Assembly (NCBI RefSeq): GCF_002803155.1
Contig: NZ_NNBP01000047.1
Location: forward strand, 1-55,547
Reading direction: 5' to 3'
DNA: 55,547 nt
Source of the DNA: Streptomyces sp. CB02959
GTDB taxonomy: Bacteria > Actinomycetota > Actinomycetes > Streptomycetales > Streptomycetaceae
A program made the position numbers and the translations under genes. Each line of letters begins with the position of its first letter. Within the stretch, counting starts at the first letter, position 1. Below, piece by piece: positions 44,208 through 53,289 of this stretch. A model generated the notes under the pieces. That model made no database searches and had not been told where the DNA came from. It saw only the letters and a list, made by a program, of their open reading frames with translations.

Positions 44208-45298
44208 CCCCCCAGCCCCGCGCATCACTACCGCTGGGATCCTACGTACTGCCCGGCGGCACCACCGATCCGGGCCACGCCATCGGGCAGGCCCACGCCG
44301 CCGAACGCATCAACCTGACCACGCTGTGGATCTCAGAACGCCTCGGATGCCGTGACCTGGGCGTGGTGGCCGGCGCTCTCGGCCAGGCAACCACCAGCGT
44401 GAACATCGGCTCAGCGATCACCCCCTTCCACATCCGCCACCCCACCGTCCTCGCCTCTCTGGCTGGCACTATGCAAACCCTGACCAAGGGACGCTTCCTT
44501 CTCGGGCTCGGGCGCGGGGGACCGTGGCTCGCCGGACTCGGTGTCACTCCCTCCACCCCTGCCCAGGCGGTCATCGACATCGCGGCCATCCTGCGTCGCC
44601 TGTGGGCCGGCGACACCGTGACCTATCACGGGCCCGCCGGACACTATCCCCGCCTCCATCTCGCCGGATCACCACAGACCGCGCCCGTCCCTTTGCTCAT
44701 GGCAGCCCTCGGACCACGATCGCTCGCGCTCGCCGGGCAGCACTTCGACGGAGTGATCCTGCCCGCCTTCCTCACCCCTCAGGCCGTGGCACAGACGATC
44801 GCCACCGTCCGCAACGCCGCCTCAGTAACCGGCCGGGATCCCATGACCGTCCGCGTCTACGCCACGGTCATCACCATCGCTGACCCCACACCCCGCGACC
44901 GCGACGTCATCGCTGGCCGCGCCGTCAGCTACCTGCAGCCGCCCCCGCACGGCGAACGCATCGCCCGCCTCAACGGCTGGGACACCGCCCCTTTGGCACG
45001 AATCCGTGCCCACCCCCTGCTGGCCGGCCTCGGCCAGACGCTGGCCGACGAGACGTACCGCCCCCACGAACTCGCGGGGCCCGGCCGCCTCCTCCCGGAC
45101 AACTGGCTCACCGCCTCCACCGCAACGGGCTCTCCCACCGCCTGCGCCAGACAGCTGGCCGAATACCTCGATGCCGGCGCCGACGAACTCATCCTGCACG
45201 GCACCCCACCAGACCACCTCGAACCCGTCATCACCGCCTACCACCACACCTCCGCCCGGAGTCCGCTGCCAGCTGTCCACACCCGCCCGCCGCGGTAG
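44204..45298 (+). CDS. LLM-class (luciferase-like) flavin-dependent oxidoreductase
   Basis: 364 aa. TIM-barrel flavin enzyme related to F420- or FMN-dependent oxidoreductases: start LPLGSYVLPGGTTDPGHAIG, ERINLTTLWISERLGCRD, IRHPTVLASLAGTMQTLTKG, RFLLGLGRGGPWLAGLGV, PVPLLMAALGPRSLALAGQH and FDGVILPAFLTPQAV. These are the MsnO/MER family marks. Likely reduces or oxidises the terpenoid; cofactor (F420 versus FMN) cannot be fixed by eye. Coupled to the preceding gene by ATGA, so both act in the same pathway. Confidence 0.88.
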   Translation: MTPQPRASLPLGSYVLPGGTTDPGHAIGQAHAAERINLTTLWISERLGCRDLGVVAGALGQATTSVNIGSAITPFHIRHPTVLASLAGTMQTLTKGRFLLGLGRGGPWLAGLGVTPSTPAQAVIDIAAILRRLWAGDTVTYHGPAGHYPRLHLAGSPQTAPVPLLMAALGPRSLALAGQHFDGVILPAFLTPQAVAQTIATVRNAASVTGRDPMTVRVYATVITIADPTPRDRDVIAGRAVSYLQPPPHGERIARLNGWDTAPLARIRAHPLLAGLGQTLADETYRPHELAGPGRLLPDNWLTASTATGSPTACARQLAEYLDAGADELILHGTPPDHLEPVITAYHHTSARSPLPAVHTRPPR

Positions 45299-45349
45299 TC
45301 AGTCGGGGGTTGATAGGGCTCCCGACGACAATCCAAGGAGCGAGGAACC

Positions 45350-47002
45350 ATGGCTTTCTCACCGCACCCCGAGCCCGCGCATGACTGTGCCCTCCCCCTT
45401 GGGGCCCCGGCTCCCGGCACCGACCGCAGGATGCTGTGCGTCTTTCCCCGCTATGCCCCCTCCTTCGGCACCTTCCATCACTCTTTCAAGCTGGTCGGCG
45501 CCCGTGCCTTCTTCCCGCCTCAAGGCATCCTGCTCATCGCCGCCTTCTTCGCCGCCCGCGGCTGGACCGTCCGCATCGTCGATGAGAACCTGCGCGCCCT
45601 GACCGAGGCGGACCTGGCCTGGGCGCGGGTGGTCATGGTGTCCGGCATGCACGTACAGCGAGACAAGATCTTGGACATCGCCTCCCGCGCCCACCGCCAC
45701 CGCCTGGCGGTCGTGCTCGGCGGCCCCTCGGTCTCGGCGGCTCCCAACTGGTACCCCGAAGTGGACATGCTGCACATCGGCGAACTCGGCGACGCCACCG
45801 AAGCCTTGGGTGAACGCCTGGAGCACGACCTGAATCGCCCCGCTGCTCAAGAGATCTACCGCACCAAGGACCGCACCCCCCTGGAAGACTTCCCCACCCC
45901 CGCCTACCACCTGGCCGACACCGGGGGCTACCTGGTCGGCACTGTACAGTCCTCCTCCGGCTGCCCGTTCAAGTGCGAATTCTGCGACATCCCCGAACTC
46001 TACGGCCGAAAGCCCCGGCTCAAGACACCCCAGCAGATCACCACCGAGCTGGACGCGATGCTGGCCAACGGGATCCGCGACGCGGTCTATTTCGTCGACG
46101 ACAACTTCATCGCCAACCCACACGCCGCCAAACGCCTGGTGGAACACCTGGTGACCTGGCAGCAGCAGCACCGCTATCCCGTCGACTTCACCTGCGAGGC
46201 CACCCTAAACATCACCCAACACCCCGACCTGCTGGCCCTGATGCGCCAGGCCCGCTTCACCCAGCTCTACGCCGGCATCGAAACCCCCGAAGAAGACGCA
46301 TTGGTCGCCATGGACAAGCGCCAGAACCTGCGCTCACCGTTCCTGGAGGCCATCGCCGCTATCAACTCCTACGGCATCGAAGTCGCCTCCGGCGTCATCC
46401 TCGGCCTGGACACCGACACCCCCGACACCTACGACCGCTTCTGCCGCTTCATCGACGCCAGCCACATCCCCTTCCTGACCATCAACCTGCTGCAGGCCCT
46501 GCCCCACACCCCACTATGGCGGCGCCTGCAAGCCGAAGGCCGCGTACTTGCCACCCCCGGGCCCGGCGACTCCAACGTGCGATTTCTGCTGCCACGCGAG
46601 ACCGTTGTCAACGGCTGGCGGCACGTCATCGCTCACGCCTACCAGCCCGATCGTATGTTCGCCCGCTATCTGTACCAGATGCACAACACCCACCCGCACC
46701 GGCTGCCAGTACCACTGTCCTCACCCCGCTACCGCCCCACAGCCCTGCCCCGCGGCGCCCGCATCATCGCCAACGTACTCTGGCACTGCGGTATCCGCGC
46801 CCCTTACCGCACCGCGTTCTGGCGCATGGCCACAACCGCGCTACTGCGCCACCGGAACCCCGAAGGAATGCTGTGGGCAGCCGTCGCCGGCCACCACCTG
46901 ACCACCTTCACCAACGAAGCCCTCGAAGACCGCACCGAGAAGACGTTCTACGCCGACACCATGCCCGACCCCGCTCCCCTCCCCCCGGTCAGCAACGACT
47001 GA
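45350..47002 (+). CDS. B12-binding radical SAM enzyme, HpnP-like
   Basis: 550 aa. N-terminal cobalamin-binding-like domain (residues ~25-165: PPQGILLIAAFFAARGWTVR, VVMVSGMHVQRDKILDIASR, VVLGGPSVSAAPNWYPEVDM) without the usual DxHxxG. Radical SAM cluster C205-x3-C209-x2-C212 in SGCPFKCEFCDIPELYGRKP, then VYFVDDNFIANPHAAKRLVE, LYAGIETPEEDALVAMDKRQ and the C-terminal DUF4070-like part. CDI-x5-GR-x-PR is the style of HpnP, the hopanoid C-2 methylase, and relatives. Likely methylates an unactivated carbon of the terpenoid. Starts 51 bp after the flavin enzyme with AAGGAG upstream. Last gene of this operon. Confidence 0.88.
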   Translation: MAFSPHPEPAHDCALPLGAPAPGTDRRMLCVFPRYAPSFGTFHHSFKLVGARAFFPPQGILLIAAFFAARGWTVRIVDENLRALTEADLAWARVVMVSGMHVQRDKILDIASRAHRHRLAVVLGGPSVSAAPNWYPEVDMLHIGELGDATEALGERLEHDLNRPAAQEIYRTKDRTPLEDFPTPAYHLADTGGYLVGTVQSSSGCPFKCEFCDIPELYGRKPRLKTPQQITTELDAMLANGIRDAVYFVDDNFIANPHAAKRLVEHLVTWQQQHRYPVDFTCEATLNITQHPDLLALMRQARFTQLYAGIETPEEDALVAMDKRQNLRSPFLEAIAAINSYGIEVASGVILGLDTDTPDTYDRFCRFIDASHIPFLTINLLQALPHTPLWRRLQAEGRVLATPGPGDSNVRFLLPRETVVNGWRHVIAHAYQPDRMFARYLYQMHNTHPHRLPVPLSSPRYRPTALPRGARIIANVLWHCGIRAPYRTAFWRMATTALLRHRNPEGMLWAAVAGHHLTTFTNEALEDRTEKTFYADTMPDPAPLPPVSND

Positions 47003-47059
47003 ACGGGAACAGGGAGGCCCAGCGACGTTGCCACCACACGCAGAGACCACATCGCTGAC

Positions 47060-47214
47060 GTGGTGTTTCACCCGGCAGCGAGTACAACTCCAAGGTCTTC
47101 GGTGGTACCTGTGACCGACTGGACGTGGTGCAGTCCATAGGAAGCGTGGGCTCCGCCTTGGACAACGCGGTCGCCGAGACCGTCAACGAGACGGTCAAGG
47201 TCGGGTACCGGTAG
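47060..47214 (+). pseudogene. IS3-family transposase scrap (OrfB)
   Basis: Reads YNSKVFGGTCDRLDVVQSIG and SVGSALDNAVAETVNETVKV before a stop. The S-x-G-S-x-x-DNA-x-AE-x-x-N block is the conserved end of the IS3 integrase core. Confidence 0.75.
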
Positions 47215-47251
47215 TTCGTTGAACTCGTCGGTATGCAGGGGTTGACGGCTG

Positions 47252-47850
47252 GTCATGTCGGCCGTAAAGCGGTGGTGCGGGGGGCTGTCGAGCTTGGGGG
47301 CGAGGATGACCGCGCGACGTCCGTGTCCGCCTGCGCCGGGACCGTTGGAAGAGTACGCGGCTCGTTTCGGTGATCTGTTTGTCAGCCTCGCCCAGCGGCG
47401 CGGGTTCCGGGAGTACCTGACCGGGCTGCTGGCGCCGCGGGACCGGAACAAGACGATCACCTGCCTGGCCGGAGCGGAACCGGTGACCGGGGCGGGTTTG
47501 CCGACGGTGCAGCGGCTGCAGTTCTTCCTCTCGGAGACTGCCTGGGACGCCGGGAAAGTCAGCGACCGGCGTCTCGAGCTGCTGCGCGAGCAGCCGGAGA
47601 CCACCCCACACGACAGTGGGGTCATCGACATCGACGACTCCGGCGACCGCAAGGACGGCACCGTGACCGCCCACGTGGGCCGCCAGTGGCTGGGACGGTG
47701 GGGCAAGACCGACAACTGCGTGGTCACGGTGACCACGGTGTGGACCGCCGGCGGGTGTACTACCCGCTGCACGCACAGCCGTACACCCCCGCCCACCACT
47801 TCCCGCGCGGACGCAGTGACCCCGCCTTCCGCACTGATGGGGATCCGCGA
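47252..47850 (+). pseudogene. IS701-family transposase, N-terminal part, frameshifted
   Basis: PAPGPLEEYAARFGDLFVSL, AQRRGFREYLTGLLAPRDRN, KTITCLAGAEPVTGAGLPTV, QRLQFFLSETAWDA and VIDIDDSGDRKDGTVTAHVG match the DDE_5 (IS701) start. A frame break near 47745 moves the continuation (VYYPLHAQPYTPAHHFPRGR) to another frame, and it is cut off near 47835 by the next element. Confidence 0.85.
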
Positions 47851-47885
47851 TTTTGGCTCTGACCGCAGTTTAGTGAATCCCCAGG

Positions 47886-48488
47886 TCAGCGGTGGGAACG
47901 AAGAACCGTTTCACCACGGTCTCGTGCTCTGTGGTGGTCAAGACGATCGAGGATGTGCTGTTCCCCGGGATCGATGTGCGGTTGGATCGGCTCGCGTTCA
48001 CTGCGGACGCGTTGGAGGTGTTGGCCGTGGCATGCGGTCCGGCGCCTCGTTGTCCGGGGTGCCGGGCAAGAGCGCGTCGTGTGCACTCCTCGTATGAGCG
48101 CGGTCTGGCCGAACGCCCGCTGATAGGGCGCCAGTTGAAGGTCAGGCTTCGGGTGCGGCGCTTCTTCTGCGACCGTTCCTCCTGCAAGAGGAAGACCTTC
48201 GTCGAGCAGGTCAGCGGCCTGAGCGAACGCTGTCGCCGCTTCAGCATCGGCACGAAGCAGTGGCTGTATGCCGTCGCCGTCGAGCTTGGAGGCCGGGCAG
48301 GGGAACGTCTTTGTCGGCAGCTCCGCCTGTCCGCCGGCCGCAGCAAGCTGCTGGGCCTGCTCGAAGCACCCGCGGTGCAAGAACGCTCGCCGCGGGTCCT
48401 GGGCGTCGACGAGTTCGCCTTCCGCAAAGTTATCTGGAGCCACCCGGACGGCGTCTTTGAAGTTGTTCAAGGGGTTGTAGGGCAGTAG
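47886..48488 (+). pseudogene. ISL3-family transposase, truncated
   Basis: 200 aa open, of the usual ~400-540. VVVKTIEDVLFPGIDVRLDR, a zinc-finger-like CPGCRARARRVHSSYERG, RLRVRRFFCDRSSCKRKTFV and LGVDEFAFRK (first catalytic Asp) are typical of ISL3. After that the sequence leaves the family and stops. Start GTG at 47886 or one of the following GTGs. Confidence 0.8.
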
Positions 48489-48690
48489 GCGTGGACAGTG
48501 CCCTCGCTGATCTGGAATCCCGCGGCGAGCTTGACGAAAGTGAGGTGTTCCCGCAGGTGCACCACGGCCACCACCGCGCGCGGGGAGGGACGGAGCTTGC
48601 ACCTGCGGTCACCCTCGCGGGTGACGATGAGCATCGCGATCTATTCCAGGAGGGCATACGGAAGTTCAAGAGCGGCAGGATAGACGGCCA
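48487..48690 (-). pseudogene. IS5-family transposase N-terminal scrap
   Basis: On the minus strand one frame reads VTREGDRRCKLRPSPRAVVA, VVHLREHLTFVKLAAGFQIS and EGTVHAY, the helix-turn-helix start of IS5/IS112-type transposases. Joined to ISL3 sequence on the left; unknown on the right. Confidence 0.6.
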
Positions 48691-48837
48691 ACGAGGCCTC
48701 CGGACTGCGGTGTTGAGACGTCAGGCATCTCGCTCAACAGTCCGAGGGCCTCGCCCGTTACGGGCCGACAGCCGTCACCCCAGCAGTGGCCAGGGCGAAG
48801 AAGCTCAGTAGACCTCCCGATTCTTGAAGGATCTGGT
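48691..48837. other. Short spacer between IS relics
   Basis: About 150 bp in which I recognise nothing. Confidence 0.5.
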
Positions 48838-48975
48838 ATGGGCATACCAAGCGAGGTCAAGGAGCGACTCGCCGCGGTTGCTCAAGGTGTTGTTCCCACA
48901 CCGGGACGAGCGGCAGCGGCGCCTGTTCGGACACGCGATGCCCTCAGTTGCCAAGCGCGTCCATGGAGGCATATC
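48838..48975 (+). pseudogene. ISAzo13-family transposase scrap
   Basis: GIPSEVKERLAAVAQ followed, one frame over, by VLFPHRDERQRRLFGHAMPS and VAKRVHGGISG. DERQRRL...HGGI is the signature of the ISAzo13 start. Its end overlaps the last codons of the minus-strand 124-aa gene, so the fusion has probably replaced that gene's natural end. Confidence 0.6.
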
Positions 48976-49318
48976 CGGGTTGGGTGGGCATCAGGAAATT
49001 TCCGGAAGCGATGACGGCGCCACTGTCGTCGGTGAGCGTGACAGAGTCGTCCTCTGCGACTGTGACGTCCAGGATGCCGGGGTCGGAGTGTCCCCAGACC
49101 ATTGCGCCAATGGACCCGGTGATATTGACGCTCTGGCTCTCCCCTTCGCTGGAGGCTTTCGTGGAGCGGAGGTAGATGGCGCCATCATGGCTGCCGATGT
49201 CGACGCCGTCAGGCGCGGTGCAGAGGTCCAAGGAGTCGGTGCGAGTGTTGGGGCCGACGTAGTATGCAAGCCACAGAGGGTTGGATGAGTTGTTGGTGAC
49301 GGTTCGAATCTTCCACAT
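48944..49318 (-). CDS. Hypothetical beta-rich protein, 124 aa
   Basis: ATG at 49318 with AGGAG 9 bases upstream. Sequence alternates polar and hydrophobic residues (KIRTVTNNSSNPLWLAYYVG, KASSEGESQSVNITGSIGAM, DVTVAEDDSVTLTDDSGAVI), with high Ser/Thr/Asp and almost no Lys or Arg after residue 60: a likely soluble beta-sandwich. No signal peptide. Codon use and GC are lower than in the IS sequence around it. The C-terminus (about 10 residues) reads into ISAzo13-derived DNA. Not recognised. It may belong with the 916-aa toxin-like gene upstream on the same strand, separated by the IS630 relic. Confidence 0.6.
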   Translation of the reverse strand: MWKIRTVTNNSSNPLWLAYYVGPNTRTDSLDLCTAPDGVDIGSHDGAIYLRSTKASSEGESQSVNITGSIGAMVWGHSDPGILDVTVAEDDSVTLTDDSGAVIASGNFLMPTQPGYASMDALGN

Positions 49319-49377
49319 AACAGTGTTCTCCTATCCCGTGTATTGACCGTGGTCAGTTGGATTGGGCTTGATTCGGT

Positions 49378-49521
49378 TTGACGGACATCCAAGATCAGGG
49401 GCTCTGCCCCGGGCTGTACCTGGCCGCGGTCATCGACATCACCATCCGCCGCGTGACCGGCCGGCCCACCGCCGACCACCCGCGCACCGAACTGGTCGCC
49501 GACGCTCTCAACGACCACCCA
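49378..49521 (+). pseudogene. IS3-family transposase scrap (OrfB)
   Basis: LYLAAVIDITIRRVTGRPTA followed by DHPRTELVADALNDHPR matches the IS3 core (LYLA-x-VID-x-x-SRR-x-VGWA-x-x-DH). It breaks off exactly at the left inverted repeat of the IS630-type element. Confidence 0.8.
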
Positions 49522-50394
49522 CGAAACTGGTGGGTTTCCTGCTCGTTGGCGGGGTGTGATCGAGGGTGGGGATATACAGCGGCTGACCACTGCCGCGCAG
49601 TCTGCAGCTGCGGGTGACCGCGGCGCTGGAGTCCGGGCGGGTTGGGGCATACGGACAGGCCTCGATGAGGGTCCTGATCGAGCTGGCATGCGGGGTGCCC
49701 AAGACCGAGCAGGGAGTGGGCACCCCGCACATGGCTGCGCCGGCACGGCCTCACCCCGCAACGGCCTGCCCGTCGCTCGTACCGGCAGCAGCCGGAAGCA
49801 GTGCGGGCGTGGTCGGAGGAGGAATATCCGGCGATCGTCGTGCGGGCGAAACGGGAGCAGGCCGAGCTGGTCCGGGCCGATCGGTGCGGCCTGCGCCCAA
49901 GACCGACCCGCCGACCGGTCTTGGGCGCCGACCGGGCAGACCCGCTGGTGCGGGTCATCGGCCACCGCTTCCAAGGCAACGTCATGCCTGCTGTCGCCTC
50001 ACGTGGCGCCCTGTGGTTCACCGTCTTCCCCGGCAAGTTCACCGCGGAGGTGATGTGCTCGTTCCTCGAATGCCTCGCCCGTCAGGACAACCACAAGCCC
50101 ACATGAGCGCCGACCGGCACCCGGTCACCGCAGCAAGACCGTCCGGGCCTGGCCCGAGAAGAACACCGAGCGCGTCGAGCTGCACCTGATGCCCGGGTAC
50201 AGCCTCGAACTCAACCCGGCGAGCTGCTGAACGCCGACCTGAAACACCACGTCCACGCCGCCCGCGCCACCTTTCGTCGACGACAAGACCCGGCGCTCCC
50301 TGCACCGCAGACAACGACAACCCCTCATCGTCTGCGGCTACTTCAGAGCCCGCCACGTCCGCTACACGATCCTGCAGGAAACCCACCAATTTCG
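49522..50394 (+). mobile_element. IS630-family element, decayed
   Basis: 21-bp terminal inverted repeats, one mismatch: 49522-49542 and 50374-50394 (GAAACTGGTGGGTTTCCTGC at the left). The transposase inside is broken into frames: VRAWSEEEYPAIVVRAKREQ, VIGHRFQGNVMPAVASRGAL, WFTVFPGKFTAEVMCSFLEC (49801-50106), then ADRHPV, HLMPGY and LNADLKHHVHAA in other frames. 873 bp in all. It sits directly against the stop codon of the 916-aa gene. Confidence 0.85.
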
Positions 50395-50396
50395 GT

Positions 50397-53147
50397 TCAA
50401 TAGCGGAACATCACATGAACCTGGCCGTCGAAAAGGGCGAGGCCTGGTGTCTCAGGTTCGCTGTAGTCCTCAGTGATCCTGAAATCATGGCTCCAGGTGG
50501 TACTGCCATCAGGGGATGCGGTGCCGCGCCCGACGTGCACGTGGCTATCCGGGCTGAAGTAAGCCATCCACAACTGTGAGCCGTCGATGGCCATCGATGG
50601 TCCAGCCTCGGTAAGCCAGGCGTTGATTTCACCGTATTGGGCCTTGACCCAGACGCCACTTTGACGAGTGGCGACATTAATATGGAATTGGGTCCCCCTG
50701 CGAGCAATGTGCAGAAAACCGTTAGCGCCGCAGGCCCCGACGGGACTGTCAGTATTCCAGTCGGGGACGGGTTGCGCGGGAAGCCACCCCAGAACCGAAT
50801 GGAATTCGGTGAAATAAGTGCTCCCGGCCCCTTCGGGTCCCCGAAACACCAGAAATAGACTGCTCCCGCTCCCGACAAGCGCAGGCGTCATTGCATCGAT
50901 TGAACTGCCGGTGCCCGGGACGCGCTCAGGGGTGCTCCAGACCGAGCCGTTATAGGTGCTCAACCGTACGGTGCGGTCGTCCATGTCGATGTAGGCGCAG
51001 TACAGCCGGTTATTCCAGACGGTCAGCGTCGGGGCAAAGTTTGACGCGTAGGGCTGGCTTGCGGGGCCCAGTGATGGGGGAATTGCCCATTCCCAGTCCC
51101 CGGAACTGTAGCGATTCCACACCAAGGTCCCATCAGCCGCGGCGAAGACAGCGTACAGCTTGCTGTTGAATTCACAGAGAGCCGGCGCGGTCGAGGTACT
51201 CCACCCCGGGCTGCGTGCTTCGTACCAGTTATCGCTTCCCCTGCGGATCCAGTGGTGGACAGGGTGATGGGGGGCGGTGAAGCCGTCGTCGAGCGAGACT
51301 TTGCCAAGCCTGCGAGAGAAAGCCCAGACGGCAGCATACTTACCGCGCTGGCCCACCGAGCCGAACAGCTCATTGACCGCCTTGTCATGCACCGAGGCGT
51401 GCCAGTGCTGCAGGTCAATGACGCTGGATGAGTTGGTTCCGGCCTTGGTGGGGAACCGGTCGCGGATGCGCCCTGGGCTGATGTCACCGTCGGTGCCGGT
51501 GTCGAGGATGTTGAGGAGGGCCTGTTGGGACAACTTTGCGGTCTCGGAGGCGATACGTACGCCGTCGCCACTCTTGAGCAGGGTGTCATCGCCCCAGATC
51601 TGGAATGGGGTGGTATGTGCCGGGGAGGAGACCCACAGGGACTGTTCGTTGTAGTAGTCGTGGAGGGCCGCCGTGGACGCCTGGGTGACGCTGTTGGTCA
51701 GGAAGGTCAGGTAATTGCTGTACGCAGTGCCGAGGTCAGAGCCGGACACGCTGGACACGCCGGAGGCGGCCCTACGTGTTTCGTAGGTTGCCATCTCCTG
51801 GCCCGTTTCGGGGTCTTTGGTGGTACCCGTGTAGGGCCAGCTGGTGTACATGTCGTTCGGGGCCAACCCTGGCTGCAAGGCTGTCGTCATCGTCTTGATC
51901 CGATTCCAGTCCCCAGTGGGGATGTACTTGTCCGCGACCCAGTCGACGAACCACTGCATGATCAAGGTCTTGTTGACGAGGTGGCCTGCAGCAAAGGAGT
52001 CCTGCAGGAAATGGTCGGCATAACCGTGATAGAGCCACGCCTTGTATCGGTTCTCGCCGTTCGACCCTTCGCCCGCTTGCCATGACCTCATCGCGTAGTC
52101 CCGGGAGATCATGTGGAACTGATACCAGCGATGCCACGCATACGGTGCGAAATGGCACGCGTTACGGGCAAGCAGCCCATAGTAATGACCGACCCCCCCT
52201 GTGCCAACGTACCTTGTCAGGTCATCCATCCTCCTGGTCTCGAGAATCTTCTCAACAAACCCCCCCCAATTCCAGTTGACCAGATTATTGACAAAGTTCG
52301 CGCTTGACGCATTCAGGAGCCAGCTCGCCCCGATCTTGTTGTATGTCTCCTGACGCACAGTCTGCAGGATGGGCAACAAGATGCTCTTGGGCTGGGCGTC
52401 CAGGACGGCCGGCTGGGGCAGGTAATCGGCCAGAGTGTTCAACTCTCCATAGGTGACGAGCAGACCGCTGCCCTGCATCCTGATGGCACGAATGTCGGGG
52501 AAATGTTCCCGCATCTGCGCTTCCGTTACGCTCTCGGGATTCCTCTGCCACAGCTCCAAGAGCTGGCGCATCTTCCTCAGAAACGCCCCGGAATCGCCCT
52601 GACTTTTGTTGAGAGATCGGGCAACCACGTCCAGCGAGTTGGTATTGCAGTCGCCGAGCATGCGGTGTTCCCAGGAGGAGTGGCACTGAACCAGCATCGT
52701 TGCGGCATCCGTAAGCCGCTGCGGAGCCGCCGCCGGGCCCGGCACCTTCCGGCCGGACACCACAAAAGTGGCAGCCTCGTCCGCCGCGTACTCACTGAGG
52801 TCGTCATACGGCTGCACGCACTCCGCGTCAGCCGCTCCAGCCCCACCGCCCTGCCGCACGGCGTGCGCCACCTCATGCGCCAGCAGCCATCGCCCCACCC
52901 TGCTTCCCGGATTGAAACAGCCATCCTGGAAGAAGATGTCGGCGCCCACCGTAAACGCCTCAGCCTCGAATGCCCGGGCGAGCCCGTCGGCCTCGGCACC
53001 CGTGTGGATACGCACCTGCCCCATATCCACACCGAAGGCACCTTCAAGCCACGACCGAACCTTCTGTTCTAGCGCGACACCTCCACTCAGCTCCCTTCGA
53101 ACACGACGCGCAACTGAATCGCGAACCACTGGCACAGGAATCACCAA
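50397..53147 (-). CDS. DUF4157 - zinc phospholipase C-like - beta-propeller protein (putative eCIS cargo toxin)
   Basis: About 916 aa, intact. Residues ~20-130: DUF4157-like head with VRSWLEGAFGVDMGQVRIHT and the zinc motif in WLLAHEVAHAVRQGG (HExxH). Residues ~180-620: a helical core with HFAPYAWHRWYQFHMISRDY and WLYHGYADHFLQDSFAAGHL; H-x3-D-x5-H is the zinc-site signature of phospholipase C and S1/P1 nuclease-like enzymes. Residues ~640-916: five or six repeats such as APALCEFNSKLYAVFAAADG and APTLTVWNNRLYCAYIDMDD, a PLL-like beta-propeller. DUF4157 marks cargo of extracellular contractile injection systems. No signal peptide, in keeping with that route. Start is TTG 53147 or GTG 53144; no clear ribosome binding site. 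Confidence 0.8.
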   Translation of the reverse strand: MVIPVPVVRDSVARRVRRELSGGVALEQKVRSWLEGAFGVDMGQVRIHTGAEADGLARAFEAEAFTVGADIFFQDGCFNPGSRVGRWLLAHEVAHAVRQGGGAGAADAECVQPYDDLSEYAADEAATFVVSGRKVPGPAAAPQRLTDAATMLVQCHSSWEHRMLGDCNTNSLDVVARSLNKSQGDSGAFLRKMRQLLELWQRNPESVTEAQMREHFPDIRAIRMQGSGLLVTYGELNTLADYLPQPAVLDAQPKSILLPILQTVRQETYNKIGASWLLNASSANFVNNLVNWNWGGFVEKILETRRMDDLTRYVGTGGVGHYYGLLARNACHFAPYAWHRWYQFHMISRDYAMRSWQAGEGSNGENRYKAWLYHGYADHFLQDSFAAGHLVNKTLIMQWFVDWVADKYIPTGDWNRIKTMTTALQPGLAPNDMYTSWPYTGTTKDPETGQEMATYETRRAASGVSSVSGSDLGTAYSNYLTFLTNSVTQASTAALHDYYNEQSLWVSSPAHTTPFQIWGDDTLLKSGDGVRIASETAKLSQQALLNILDTGTDGDISPGRIRDRFPTKAGTNSSSVIDLQHWHASVHDKAVNELFGSVGQRGKYAAVWAFSRRLGKVSLDDGFTAPHHPVHHWIRRGSDNWYEARSPGWSTSTAPALCEFNSKLYAVFAAADGTLVWNRYSSGDWEWAIPPSLGPASQPYASNFAPTLTVWNNRLYCAYIDMDDRTVRLSTYNGSVWSTPERVPGTGSSIDAMTPALVGSGSSLFLVFRGPEGAGSTYFTEFHSVLGWLPAQPVPDWNTDSPVGACGANGFLHIARRGTQFHINVATRQSGVWVKAQYGEINAWLTEAGPSMAIDGSQLWMAYFSPDSHVHVGRGTASPDGSTTWSHDFRITEDYSEPETPGLALFDGQVHVMFRY

Positions 53148-53289
53148 CCAATCAGCGAGAAATCAGATACAGATACCCGAAAAGGAAGTACGATTCGTCG
53201 CGATAACACGGAGAGCAGAGGGAAATATTCAACCGGTATCGCGAGAAGAAAAGACCGAGTTATTGAAGCTCTTCCATCCTGAATAGCTG
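53148..53289. promoter_or_regulatory. AT-richer upstream region of the DUF4157 gene
   Basis: About 140 bp with GC clearly below that of neighbours (stretches such as GAGAAGAAAAGACCGAG). Probably holds the promoter of the minus-strand toxin-like gene. No hexamers I would defend. Confidence 0.4.
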
